Positions 27,457 through 42,400 of a DNA stretch of 64,000 nucleotides are shown here, piece by piece. The stretch's first letter is position 1. Each line of letters starts with the position of its first letter. The position numbers were made by a program, and so were the translations under genes. The notes below the pieces were generated by a model. It made no database searches, was not told the origin of the DNA, and saw nothing but the letters and a program-made list of their open reading frames with translations. This stretch comes from Atrichornis clamosus (taxonomy: Eukaryota > Chordata > Aves > Passeriformes > Menuridae), in NCBI GenBank assembly GCA_013400975.1, contig WBMZ01006371.1, positions 52,962 to 116,961 on the forward strand, read 5' to 3'.

Positions 27457-30400
27457 CTGAAATTATACCAAAAGGGAAAAGCTGTGAAAATCACAGAGCA
27501 GAGTTACATAACAAATGGCTTCAGGTGGAGGGGAAAGAAAAAGTAAAATAAGAAAAAAAAATTATAATTTGTGCCCTGCCGTTTTGTGGAAAAGAAAAGT
27601 TTGTTAAATAGGACTGCAGATACCAGCTTCCTTTGCTTTCAGGTGTTAACTAACAACAAATACATTCCATATTAGTATAAAAATACAAACAAATTGAAAA
27701 CTATCAATATGTTATCACATTTGTTAGTTCAACACAAAAGTTCTCAGGCAGGCATAGCAACTAGAGATTAAGAATTGAAGTAGAATTTTCAAACATATTT
27801 TTGTTTGGTTCACCCTTTGCAATACTTCTTTGCCTAGTGGTAAATAAAAATCTAATCCACTATTGGTCTATAATTGCAGTTGATCAAATAGATTTGAAAG
27901 ATTATTTATTGGATATAGCAAAGTAGCCCAGGTGCAGCTGATCTCACACTAAAACTGACAAGAAAATAGATTCAATTGTGTAGGAAGGGCTGAAACAAAG
28001 TCTGTATGTATATACTTTTATTCTTATTCTCAAAGTTCTCATGGAAAGAAACATTTCTTTACACTCTTGGCTTAATTATCATTAGGACAGCTTATACTTT
28101 AGAACTGCAGAACTTCTGGGGGTAAGAAAATAGCACAGAACATAAAAACACCACTATATCCCAAAACATCAGAAACAATGACAGAAACGGAAGCAAGACA
28201 ACTATTTGAATTTCAGATCTTTTGTGCAACTAGGTAACACTGACATTTCCTTAAAAAGCAACAGTCCAAATAAAGATAGACCAGTTATAAACATCGTTCA
28301 GAAAAAAATGTTTTTCCTTTTACTTCATGCCTACAGAGATATGGATTGTTAGCTCTATTGAACAGAAAATAGGTTAACACATCAGCCTTGTGAAAGTGAG
28401 GAAATCTTGCAGAAGTGGCCCACAGGAAGATAACAATCTACTTAAAGACTAAACTTAAATCCCCTTATTTAGGAACAGAAGTTTAAAATACTGGTTTTAA
28501 AACTATACATATGATATTAAAATATTGGAAAACTTTCTGCATGTGAAATTTTTAAAATTATATAAATAAACCAATGAAAAGATCGATAATTTCCACGTAA
28601 AAAAATTACAAGTTTTTTCTTCATCAATATGCATTTTCCCCTCAACTGCACTTGGAACTCTTTTTATAATTCTCTTAGGTTGCAATCTCTTGACAGCTCT
28701 ATTTGGCTATCAAGGTTTTTTTACAACAAGCCAGGGATAATGAGAATTGCTAATCATCAAATTCACACAAATATCAAGCTTCAATCCAAAACAACACATC
28801 TTCAGTTAAAAACCATACCTGAAAATCCCCAGAGAAGCTGTTGGGCTAGAATATAATCAAATCCATTTTTAGAAAACATCCTGTGAGCTACACATTAACA
28901 CACTAAATATAGAAACAGTTACTAACTAGAAAAATACAGTTAACATTTTAGGAGGTTAAAAATAAGATCTTTTCATTTTTGAACAACACAATAAAAACAT
29001 TTGCATCCCATATTCTCAAAGAAATAATATAAGAAAGTTTCTATTTCTGCAGCTGTATCAGGGATCTCTCTGATATAATTTCTACAGTTATATAAGTAAA
29101 ATTCTTGACAGGTTAAGGTTTCTAAACCTATCAAAATCCCCTCTAATACTTATTATTTATAGTAACACAACTTCTATGGTAGTGCAGTTGTACTTTACAA
29201 TTATGCAGAATCATAGAACGAAGAATAATTTAGGAGGAGGTAGAATGAAGAGAAAAGTAGGACACTAATCTTGCAAAGAATTATCTAAAGAGTATTTAAG
29301 AATTTCTAGAAGATTTAGAAGAATACTTAAATTTATTTGCAAAAATATGTTCTTCTAATCGATGAGAGGCATGCTACCAAGAACAAGTCCCTAGAAAAAT
29401 GTTTTCCAAAGAACCTGTCAGGGGAAAAGAGATAAAAGACCTTAAAGGTGAGCAAAAATCTTCCCAGTAACTAAAAAGAGTAGAAAGACATCATTGCAGC
29501 TCTGAGACGAAGCCTAGAAGTGAAGGAATGTACTAGAAACTCAGGAAGTTTAATAACATACAGGGTTTTTTTCATTTCTATCACCTCTGCTTTTTCTGTT
29601 TAAGATGTATTCAAGCATATACTGTATTTTGGTTTGGTTGTATTGCTCTGCTTTTTAATTTAAGCATGCTTTTGGATTGCTTTGTGATATTCACTTAGAG
29701 GAAATTGTTTAGGAAAGTTTATCTCAAAAGTCAGTTTGAGGTATCACCACACAGAACTGGCATTTCTCAAAACTAACATTGCTGCCTTACACAAAATCTT
29801 TATCCATCTCATCTCACTGTGATTGTCTTGATACCTCTATCTGTTCTTTAGCAGTCACTATTAAACAGTAGCTCATAGATTACAAATATTCCCTGTTTGG
29901 ATACACAATGTGAAGTAGTCATTACTTTCAATAGTTTACAGTGTATTTAAGAACAGTAATGGGGGAAATTAACAATAGGGAAAAAAAAATAAACCCCAAA
30001 CATATTCTACTGCAACAAGAGACACAACATCCATCACGTAATATACTGATAGGGCTCTGACAGTTCTGCTTTTTAAAATAAAGTTTTTCTTGACAAGAGT
30101 TTCAAACTTGATGTCCTTGATATTCAATTAAAGTCCTAGGTTTCATATCTTCTATACACTTTATATTATTTTAAATATTTACACATTTTACTCTATGCAA
30201 CAAGTCACTCTCACTTAATTTTTTCACAGATGCTTTGCCATACTTTAAAAATTTACCATTTTTCCTCAAAATTACCTTATTTTTCTGTTGTTTTTAATAA
30301 TGAAGGAATGAATGAACAAAACATGGAGAAAGGAGGAGTTTTAGAATTGAACAGAGAGCGTAATAAAGAGAACATTTAAAATACTGAAGGGGAAGAAAAG

Positions 30401-33400
30401 TCAGAACACAGAAGAAATAGAGACCGAATGACTGAAAACCATGATAAAGGATATCAAGAAAAACAAATCAAGAAAATGAGCTATAGTATTCTATGTCTAG
30501 TTCTAATGCCTTCAGTATAAAAAAGAATTCTTATGAATCAAGTAATTTAAGGAAAAAAAACCAGACAACAATCTTTTCCTGAAAAGCACATTTTCTAGAC
30601 ATGGAAGAGGAGCTTATTTTTAAATAGTATTAATATGTGGTAAGTTAACAAGTGACTTGGTTTGCAAATTGTGTTTATGCGAAAAGACTGCTGAGACTCA
30701 GGCTTCAAATTTACCAATCCAATGGTAAACACAGGGGTGAAAAGGCAAGTGCAGACAGACTCTGGAAAGAATAGGTGCCAAAAAAATTTAATTGTGAAGA
30801 CAGTTAAAGAGAGGTGTCTTATCTATAAATGCAGCAAACTCCTTCACCAAGTCTTATGATCATGATTGGAAGTATTTCAGTAGGTCCACATTGACGCAAT
30901 CACAAGCTATGAATTAAGACTCAGGAAACACCTGATTAAATTATATGAACTACAGTAAGCTTGAGGCTAGATACTTAAGCTGATTTAATCTGGTTTAAAA
31001 CAAATGTATTGAAGTGATCACTTGCGATTGTGAGATAAAAGATGATCCACAATACCAAAACCATGACACACTTATCATTTTTGCAAATACTAAAAATACA
31101 AAACAGAATTAAGATTGTGTTAAGTGGGAGAATCCTATTTGAACAGAATTATTGATCCCTGAATACATTATGCTAAGTGAGTATCTATTATTTTATTGTC
31201 AATTTTCATCCTTATTCCTTTGCCTTTCTGTTCATTTATAATTTTCATTTGTGTTCAAATTAAAATAATATAGCCTATCATTTTTTTTTTTTTTTAGATG
31301 ACCAACTTATTTATGGGAACTCAATTTCAAGAGACATTCCTTTAAACTTGGGTTTAGAGCTAGTCTGAACAATTAGAAAACTGTTTCACCACAAGAGAAC
31401 ACAAATACAAGAGAATAGATTACCTCGGCTTTTGGCAGCTTCTTTCAAAGCAGCAAGAACCTCAGGCTTCAGGTCCTCAGAGAGTAGCCTTCCCTCCAGG
31501 CCAGGAAAGAGCGATCTAGCACACCATGAAAAAAAAGAAAAAAAAAGAAACGGCCCCCAGACTTTAGCAAAATCTCATTTAATTATGTTACTGCACAGAC
31601 CTTACCAGCATGGTAAACACCACAGTACAAAAGTAGCATGCAAAGCATTCACTTACATAGGCACAATAAGGCTTTCAGTGGGCATTTTCTGACAAATGAA
31701 AAAATTGTACATTTAGAAGCAGAGAGTAGTAGAAACTAATTTTTCCAACTACTCTTTCTTTCAAAGCAGGTCTAAACAAGTTTGCTTTTGATAGAAAAAC
31801 TGGGATTAGAAAACTATTTTCACCCATTTGTATTGTTATATAAAATTAAAAAAAAAAAAGTCAAAATAGCACCTACCATTCTATTTCTCTTAGAAATTCT
31901 GTTTGAAAGTATACAAAAAATACAACACAATTCCAGGATGTCACACAGACCTGTGGATTTGAAAAGCTCTGCAGATTTCAAAAGATCTGCAATCAATATT
32001 CAAAATTATTGTGCCAAGAGTCAATCTCATCCTGCCCTTCCCTTACTTTAGCACTTAAAACTAAATAATTCTTTAGGGCTTTGTTCTTCCTGAAATCAAA
32101 AATAAATATCCAGTTTAATTCTGACAGCAGGTATGTTCATTAGACATAAACCAACATGGAATTTTGTTCTTCCAGTGTTAACAGAAATAAATTCCCAGTA
32201 ACTTATTTCACCTTCTTAGCACGCTCCAAATTTGAATAAGCAAAGAGCCAGTCTCCTTAACTGAAAGTTTTGAAACATCTAACATAAGTAATTTATCATA
32301 CTTTTAACATTAAAATTAAAGATACTTGATGTAGGCAAGAACAGAGGCAAATAAAGCATTACTATTTCCAATTTCCGTTTTATCACAGCTAGCAAGGAGA
32401 TTTATGCCTGTTATAATATGCTTTTGTATCAGTTTTGCAAGGCTAATCAAACCAACTCCATTACCAACTGAACATGAACTGAATAAGAAATACTAGTATC
32501 CCTAAGTTTCCAAAAAAGCATCTTATGACTAGTCTGAAGCAGGGCTCTAATTTGTAAGTCTCATCATGGGAATATTTTCTGTATTAGTATACTGACTTAA
32601 TTTCTGGAAGGAGTACCAAAGTGAAAGAACAGCAAAAGATAAATCATCTCACAACAGATGCTGAAGAATTTAAAAAAAAAAAAAAAAAAAAGACACTAGA
32701 ATAACAGGTTCTGGGTAGATTTAATCCCCTGATAAATAACCAGAATTGTTTAAGGCAAGAATGATTATGGGTTTATGATTATGAGGTTAAATTTAAAGAG
32801 CTCCTGGAGCAGGTCCAGCAGAGGGCTATGAAGATGATTAGGGGAATGGAGCATCTCTCCTACCAGGAAAGGCTGAGGGAGCTGGGCCTGTTCAGCCTCT
32901 AGAAGAAATGACAGAGAGGACCTCATCAGTGTCTATCAGTATCTGAAGGGAGGGTGTCAGGTGGATGGAACCAAGCTCTATTTTGCGGTGCCAAGGATAC
33001 AGGCAATAGAACAAGAGGCAACAGACAGAAACTGATCCACAGTAAGTTCCACCTGAACATGAGGAAAAGCCTCTCTACTGTGCAATGTCCATGCACTGGA
33101 ACAGATTGTCCAGAGAGGCCATTGAGGCATCTCCCTCAATGGAGATACTCAAGAACAATCTGCAACCCCGTACCATGTGCTCTAGGATGACCCTGCTTGA
33201 GCAGGGAGATTGGACAAGATGATCCAATGTGGTCCCTTCCAACCTGACCCATCCTGTGATTCTGTTTAGAATACAGCAGAAAAAGAACAGCAGCAGACTT
33301 GAAGATATGCAAACTGCTCTCAAGAAACATGGGAAGACAAGCTACCTGCATCCAACTGTTATTCTTGAAGATTTGCTGTCTATATGTATATTTAAACCAC

Positions 33401-36400
33401 AATTTACATAAGGACCTCACTTGAAGCACTTTTTACCTTAACAATACCTATACGTGCACACTCCAACCCATCTCTACTTCCCTTATAAACAGTTCACAGA
33501 GCAGTAAAAGCAGCAAAACACATGCCAAGTGTTACATTGTCTCAAGTTGCGGGTCTGGAAATTAGTGGAACTCTGAGGCAAAGGAGAAAGAGGAGTCATT
33601 GTGAACATACATACAGGTAACACTTTGTAAGGAGGAACAGTAAAGACATTTCGTGTGTCTGAGTGACTTCAGGCCGTATGTTTTTAGACATTACTCAGAG
33701 AATGGTTCAGATTTAACTAATATTTAATACATGCACAATCCAGTACAGACATTAAAAGCAGTAGTCATGCTTTCTCCCCAGGGACCCCAAGCTCATTTAT
33801 TCCAGCTAGCCTGCTCTTTGCTATCCCCTCCCCAGTGCCAGTGCAAGTTCTTTTGGCTGATGAAATGAGAACCAAATTGGAATACTGGTGCACTTGGGAA
33901 ATAAGCAAAGAAAAAAAACTAATTGGAGAGGGACTGAAAGGAACAAAAGTAGAGCAGATGTAAAAGACAAGCCCTCTTCTTTTCATGCTGGTATCTGCTT
34001 ATTTCCTGAAACTAGATTTTAGTACTAAGCCCCCCACTGAAATTGTGTTGCAATTTAAAAAAAAAAAAAAAACAGAAGTAATCTCCAGCTTTAAGTGTAA
34101 TAGAAGCTCTTATCATTACCTAATTTAATGTACTTCCTAGTATGCATATTTCTAATCTCTTCCTATTTGTAATTCCCAGAAGAAAATGAACTTGAAATGT
34201 ATTCCGAGGTATTCTCTTAAAGCCTAGACCACACAATTCTTTTATAAAGTTATGGCAAAGAGCTGTCAAACTTTTCAAATGAGACATATGCACATATACA
34301 TATATACAGAAAAGTGAGTTCTACCTATGCATCCTTTCATTACAACACAGGCTGCTGCATACCTTATTTATAGGTATAAAAGTTCTGTTTTATCATATAT
34401 ATTTAAAAAAACAAAAACCACAGTATTACAAATATTAAGCATACCTGGGATATTCTTCTGAGGTTATGTAAACTACATCCTGTTCTGACACAGATGAGGA
34501 AAAAGGAATAAAATTCCCATTCTGTAAAGGCAAAAGCTCCAATCCAATCAGTTCACTGTAGACTCCATCAGAAAGCACAAATTCTAAAAGATGAAGCTTT
34601 TCTTCAGCAGGTCCACTGTGTCCAGATTTCCTTAGCACTTGCCGCATTACAGCAGGAGTCACTTTTTTCACAGCTTTAGCAGCAGAAATAGTAAGATGCA
34701 CTGCACTAGCAATATTTGCTGGTACCTTGGCAATCTGCTTCCCTGAATTCTGGAGGTAGTTGAGAACGGACTGTGTGTACTCCAAGCTCTCATCCATTTC
34801 AGAAAAGTGCACCTGTTCCACCTTTATCCACTGATTACTCACTGAGTAAATAACTGTATGCTGGAGCAGCTCTTTAAAGAGAGGTACTACAATTGGTTTC
34901 CAGGGTACCCTGATGCTGTTCTCATCAGGCCATAACCTATAAATTCTTTCAGCTGACAATGGAAAATCTGAATTCTTCTCAGTCTCCATTCGTTTGATAG
35001 CTTCCAAAATAAGGGTGGTATATGCCTTAGGTACTATATTTACCACAAGAAGATCATTCCACAAAGCTGCTGGATCTCTCCATTGATCCAGCTCTCGCCA
35101 TTTGATACTCCTCCTATTGTCTGTGAGACCAAAGAAACCACTAACATGAACTGGGAGTCCAGTTTTGCTTTCTTCACCTGGAGGCAAAGGCAGAAAACAA
35201 AATGCTCTTCCTGAAAAGTCTGCTACAGCTCCATTTTCCTCCTCGTTAGTTGATAAAGACATGGCTATTCCAATAGTAGGAACAAATTTCAAGTCATCAG
35301 CTAAACAATCTAGTTCTGTACACATTCCTCGACCACCCACACAATTACATACTAACCAAGATGTTTTCTGTGCGTCTTTAACACTCTCATCTTCTACAAC
35401 TATATTGACATGGTATGTTACACATGTTATGCTATTGCTTGGAACTCCCTTACAATACTGATTTATTGCAGCTCCCAGGATTTTGATAGAATTGGGTCTT
35501 TCATGTTTCAAGGCCTTGTTCTCACTGGCAGTTACTCTAAAAACCAGCCTCTCTGTTCCATCAGCTTCCCTAACGTGTAATGAAACATCCTGAACACTCT
35601 TCAAGAAAAGCAATACTGTGTCTGCATCTGCTCTGAAGGATTCAAACAGCTCCAAAACCTTCTGTTTGTCATAAACATTGCTGCTCAGTTGGGAAGGCTG
35701 CAGACGAAGAGGGAAACGAAAAAAGGTACCAGGAAAGTTTCCATTCTTAAAGGTTTCCTTCGTGCTGCCAAATACACCAATGAATGGTGCAAATTGGTCC
35801 GTAAGTTCATTTATTTCCTTGCTATCTTCCTTTAGATTCCAACACTGGCCTGACTCATGAGGTCCAAAAAGGGTTTGATGGGGATCAAGCATTCCAATCT
35901 GGTCACCACTGAAAATGCTAGGAACATCTGCATACATAAAAACCAAAAATTATTAATAATCCTAAACCAACATACTTTAAAAATACAGTCTTAAAGAACA
36001 AATTTTAAAAGGGCAAGAAAAAGTTATTCTAAAACAGCGATGAACTGACTATAATGCCCAGGGAAATGTCTGAGTCACCATGTTTGGAGGTATTTAAAAG
36101 ACACACAGATGTGACCCCCTTAGGGTCTGCTTAGTAGCAGACTTGGTACCATTAGGCTTACGGTTGAACTCAAAGTTCTTTAAGGTCTTTTCCAGCCTAC
36201 ATGATTCTGTGATTCTGATAACATAATTCAGTGCTTACTGACAGGGAAGAAACAAGCACAAATTCTGCAATTAAATATATAAACACTCATTCAACTATTT
36301 GAATTGAGCAGACAGTGAGCAATAGGAAATACAATTTCTTCCAACTATATACTTTTATGTTTCTAGTATTTTCAAGAAAAAAACCAACACATTAATTTAC

Positions 36401-39400
36401 TACATGTCTGTTCTACTAGATTCATACTTTGCAGATCTTGGAAGACTGACAAATAGTAATCCTGTACATTTAGAAGCATAAATTCCCAGAATTATCAAAC
36501 TACTGAATGTATTAATTTTATTCATACTGAGCTAGGTTAAATATTATTAGAAAATATCATGTGTCATACAAACTCACTTCACAAGGTAAAATGTTATTTG
36601 AGCAAAAATTTGCCTCGTAACCTGTACTCATAACTATGTAGACTGTAAGCATTATTTATGCTGCTTCTGTACTGCAATAAAACATTCTGGAAGAATAATA
36701 AGTTCCAAAAATGAAAATTATTAGCTTGTGAAACAGTATGTACTATCTCTTTCAAGTGTAAATGTGCATATACCTCTGTTACATAAAATCTTTTCTAGCA
36801 GTAAATAAAAATCACTGTTTATTGTATAAAGAACCTGCAAAAGATTTTCAGTCTAGTGAGTAGAACTTTCACACTTCTACTTACATATCCACCCTATATT
36901 ATGGGCCTCTATAATATGAACAGCAGTGTATAATTGAAATAACCATGTACAGGAATGTTCATTTCAATATAAAGGACTAAGTACATAATGCTGCTAATAG
37001 AAGAAAATCTCCTCCAACAACCTTCAAAATCAAAAAGATACCTTGTAGGATTTTAGAAAAATAGGAATGATTCTTTTGAAAATTTAGCCACGAACTAATT
37101 TTAAAAAGCACTATAGAGAAAATAGTAAATGTTTCAAGAATATCTAAAGTAATTTAACCATTTAAAACTTCAACATTTTTATTTTAAAATAACTACTAAG
37201 AGTACCTGTTATATGGTAAACTGAATTAAAGCCAATTCCAAATCTTCCAACTTTTAGGGGATCATCTTTCTTCCTGCTTCTTGCTATTTCCTGTATACCG
37301 TGCCAGTCCTCAGGGGTGAAAATTGCATCATTGTATGCATAAAATGCTGGCCCTATAATAAATAGGCAAGTGTTAAAAAGATGACAGAAGAAAACTACTT
37401 ACTGTTTAAAATTTCTAGGAAATTAACTCACAAAACTGAGAAAGTATTTCTTTGAAATACTTTCTCAGTGCAAATTTAATGGGGAAGCTATTACTTAAGC
37501 TGACACCAAATAATGCCTAGCAATGAAAGAAAAATATAGAGTAACAGCAAAAGCAAAAACAAGGAGATGGATTTACCCCTGTTTATGGTACTTAGATTTA
37601 TATTCTGATGTGGTATTTAATTCTTGTGTCCACATCTTAAAACAATGATTCTGAAAAACTGAACAGAAAGCAGAAAACAACAAAACTTCTGAAAGGAGTG
37701 TCATGTGGTGCAAGGCTTAATCTCAATCTGTTCAGTCTATCAAAAAGATATTTGGAAAATGTACTAATTGCAGTCTACAGATACCTCTACTAGAAGGGAA
37801 AACAAGGCAAGATATAACAATAACCTGTGTCTAGGAAGTAAGACAGACAAATTCACATTAGAAGACATAATAAGGCTGATTAATGACTGAAAAAAGCCAG
37901 AAGTAGTGGATCATCCGTCATTGAAATCTTCAAATCACAACTGAATGCCTTTTGGGATGACTATGCACACTAATTTGTTAAATGTGTAACTGACCTTTAT
38001 CACACAAAGCCATATTAGATGAAAAAAAAAAAACCTTAAAGTTAAAAGAAACTGAATTTGAACTACACAGGCAACATGGAACAAAGTTTGGTATAAGGGC
38101 AAGAGAAAAAGAGATGGGGAAGAAAACAGAACTGCCTAGACTGTGCTGAATTGTAAGGGGCTAGGGTCATCTTTACATTAAGATCTGGTGTGCTGCTTTG
38201 GGCTTCATGGTAGCTTGGGGCTCTGTTTTGGATTTGTGCTGGAAACAGTGATGATAACACAGGGCTGTTTTAGTTATCATTGAACAGGTCTTATACAGAG
38301 CCAAGGCCTTTTCTGCTTCTCATGCAACCCAAACAGCAAGTGGGCTGGGGGGGCATAAGGCGCTGAGAGGGGACATAGCCAGGACAGCTGATCCCCACTG
38401 ACATGCATATTCATGCATATTGAACAATAATGGCCAAATTTAATAAAAATTAATTTACCCTGATATTGTGCCATGTCCTTTGACCATAAAGTTTCTGTTC
38501 CATACTGAGTTTCATCATATAAAAACCTAACCTCTGTGGCACCAGCATCTTCTGCATTCTGTATCAGTTCCTGAGGCAGAAAAAAAAAAATCAAAACAAA
38601 GTATAATGCAGTAATGTTGTACATATTCTAGCAATGGCTTTTGAACTTAAACAGTAGAAAATAATAAGCAATTGTCTCAAGTGTAATTGCTTTCATACTT
38701 TTCAAGTAAAATAATTTTACCCAGTTTACCTAAATGAGAAGAGGTATCCTTATAAAACAAATATTCAGACAAATACTATAAATGTGATTCGAATTTGGAG
38801 CTCAAATATCACACACAAGCAGTTACAAAGTTGAGAAATAAGCTACTGAACAGTTACTACTATATTACCCTGAATCAGAGCTGTACAAACCTCAAAACAA
38901 TGCAGTATGTTAGAAGGGGAAAAAAAAATTTTAATGTTTATCAGTGTTTTGTTACGCCCTTACAAACAGTTGTACAACAACAGTAAGGCAACAATTCATG
39001 AAAGGGCAATACACAACACTCTTCTTTACATCAACTGAATTAGGTTCAAGTTAACATTTCACAGTATGAACCAACCATTCAAGAGCCACGGTACTCACAC
39101 TTCTAACACCCTGCCAGCAAGGCACTGCAAAACAGTTCTGCCCAGTAACTAAGTAATGAACCAGCAGAGCAGCTCCCCTGTCAAATGAAACCCACAGACT
39201 GGAAAGAGGCTTACACTGAGTATTTGCTAAATAGTATTAGTAATGGTGAGAGCTATGGAAAACTAAAATGTCAGTAAACGAGTTCTGTAAACACAACCAT
39301 TAATAAAATATGCCTATCCAGTCCCATTTTCATCAATAGCAGACACATAAGCATGATTATAAATGCCTACAGGATTACAGCTTCACACAATGCTCTATTT

Positions 39401-42400
39401 ACACTGAATCACCACAGCATATCAGGGCTCCACACATATAAACACGTGTGTATGTTTATGTGGGTGTGTGCAAGCTTGGCATAGGCAAGTATTTCAGCTG
39501 AATTGAAAAGATACATAAATATATCACATGCAATGTATTCATACACCATAAATTTCATTCAGTTATGCATAAAAGACTTGATAGCAAGATGAACTTGTAC
39601 TTAAAATATGCATCAACTAACAACAGGCATTTCAGATTAGGTTGCCTTCAAATATACCGTTGAGAGTAAAATAAGCTCACTGTTACCTAATATCTGGTTT
39701 CAAAACTATAGCCCTTTGATTTTGCAGTTTGTGACAGCATGTTCAGTTTATAATGCATATCACATAAGTAATTAAAATACATTTTTTATTGTTTATGTTG
39801 TCATCTCATAATTTTGAAGCATGAGATAGCAAGTAATATACCCACAGTTCAGTAAAAATAATAAATCTTTAAAGAATCACTACAAGGTACTTAATTACAA
39901 AACCCCTGCAATTCTTCTTCTGAAAGAAGAATCATGCCAGTCATTCATGAAGACATAGAAAGATAGGCCAAAGTCTCTAGAAATATTAAATACTAAATAT
40001 GGAAACCACCACGTAGTCAGACTTGCATTCATGCTGTGGCATACGGGTAACTGCTACATTCAGCTATAACAGCATTGTATCTGAAGAATCAAAACACTGA
40101 AATAAATTTTAAGGCATCAGCAAAATTCCTGGCAGTAATCTCTCCCTAACAATCTGTTAACTCTAAATTGTAAACCATGAAAATAGTTAAATCTAAAAGT
40201 AGAAATTACACTATCTGATTTCTAAGGACATTATCTTACTTCTTCATGTTGGAATGAAAATTTGGGTTTAAATTGTTGAGGAGGTCTGAACCCTTCAAAA
40301 TTCAAGTGCATTTTACAGATGCAACTGGTACTGGGAAATAATAAAAATGTAAGCACCCCTCCTATGTACAGACACTGCTCAGAACATATCCAGGAGGCAG
40401 TTTGCCAAAACAATTGAAGATATGCTTATCTTGGGCATTCTGACTAAGCATAATCAGCTTCTAGTTCCATGGTTGCAAAGAAGACAAGAGACATCAGGAA
40501 CTGTCATCATCCCTCAACAGTGGCATTTTTGTTTTGTATGTATGCATGTATAGATAAATAGATATATCAGTACCAAATCCCATTAGTTAAAACCTAGTAT
40601 TCCCATACACTAAGGAAATTAAGTTCTATCACCCATGTGATGATGCATGCTGGATGAGAAGTTTAACATTCAACTATGAACTAAACCCCCCAGATGCTCT
40701 TAAAAAAAACCTAAAAATCAAACTGCCATTTTCAGACATTAGCATAGGAAGCTGTGATACATCATACAAATCATCATCTACAGTCCTTGTCTTTACCATA
40801 GAGTGACTTGACAAATTCAGAATCATCTGTACTTTTTCAGACCATAGTATCTTATAATGGTTTGGGTTGGAAAGGACCTTCAAAGATCACAGAATAATGG
40901 AATTCATAATAAAATTCCTTGTTTGTTGGAATGCACATTAAAAATCACCTAGTTTCAACCCCCTCACCATGGGCAAGGATGCCACCCACTCGATCTGGCC
41001 TTGAACACTTCCAGAGATGGGGCATCCACAATTTCTCTGGGCAACTTGTTCCAGTGCCTCATTACCCTCACCCTAAAAAACCATCTTCCTTATTAATNCC
41101 TAAAAAACCATCTTCCTTATTAATCTATACTCTTAGTTTAAAACCATTGTCCCTTTTCCTGCCACTACAGGCCTTGGTAGAAAGTCTCTCTCCAGCTTTC
41201 TTACAAGTCCCCTTTCTATGCTGATAGGCCACAACAAGATCTTGCCAGAGCCGTCTCTTCTCCAGGCTGAACAACCCCAACTCCCTCAGCCCTCCTTCAC
41301 AGGAGAAGTGCTCCAGCCATGTATAAATGAGGTGAACTCGCCTCCACCAGTTCACCATTCTATTTAGTGACAGTTTCTAGTGCATAAAACAATATTTCCA
41401 TTTCCATTGTTAGAGAGCTCACACACAAAGTACATCATGAAGTTTTCGATTTAATTACATCTGCATTTCATCTCAATTATTTTTAAAATTACAATGGCAT
41501 CTCTGCCAAGCAAACTCAGAAACGTTTGAAGAAAAAAAAAAAACAAACAAAAAAACCAACACACAAAACATACAACTCACTTTGCCTTGTCCACAGAAAT
41601 GGAAATGTATCTCCTGTACTACAATGAATATCTAATAAAATAAAACAACTGCAAGATTTGCCAAAAGGTGTTAAACTTTGGTATTATGTCATGCAAATTA
41701 AATTACTGTTAAAAATATTATTTGTTGTATACCTTAAGAATCTGTCCTCCCTCTGGGTATCTTCTTAATATATCCTTAAGAAAATCAACAAGTGGTGGAG
41801 TTGTTTGTCCAAAACGACCTAAAACCAAACGAACAAACAAACAAAACAACCAACCAAACACAAATAAATCTGTGTATTATGCTACTATGCACTTAATTTC
41901 AGATTAAAAAATACTAAACAATTACTGGAAACATAAATTATTTCTTTAAATTAACTCAAGGCCTGCTACTGTAAAATCTTGGTTTTTTCAAAATCAATTG
42001 TGAAAATACTACATTATAGATCTTTTAATTAGAAAAAATACAATAGCAGTCTTGATGTTAAAGTCAATGAGCAGTTTCATGTCTAGATGAAATAAATTTG
42101 GGGACTAAGTCTTTGCAACAGTTATATCACAACTCCCAAGTACCTGATGTTCAAAGGTCGCAATTCCTAAAGGACCACTACTTCTTAAGTAGCAGGACAG
42201 TATTCCAGGGAAGTAGTAGCTGTAACTTTTGTATAGCCAGTGATGAACCCTACTGACAGCTGCACACATGAACAGAATGTTTTGGCTCTAGTGTACACTT
42301 CCTCTTCTGACATACTGTGGCGAAGGACCTGGTGCCAGCTTTGGTGTTGCCAGGGCCTAACCCTGGAGGAAAAAGAGTCCAAGCATTATAAACATCTGCT

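Larger units (their letters stand above)
37353..38458 (-). other. SACS: SACS intron 5
   Basis: 1.1 kb intron holding the old CR1-like piece (37700-38010) and the perfect hairpin (37435-37469). The segment 38290-38400 is less AT-rich but shows no exon features. Confidence 0.8.
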
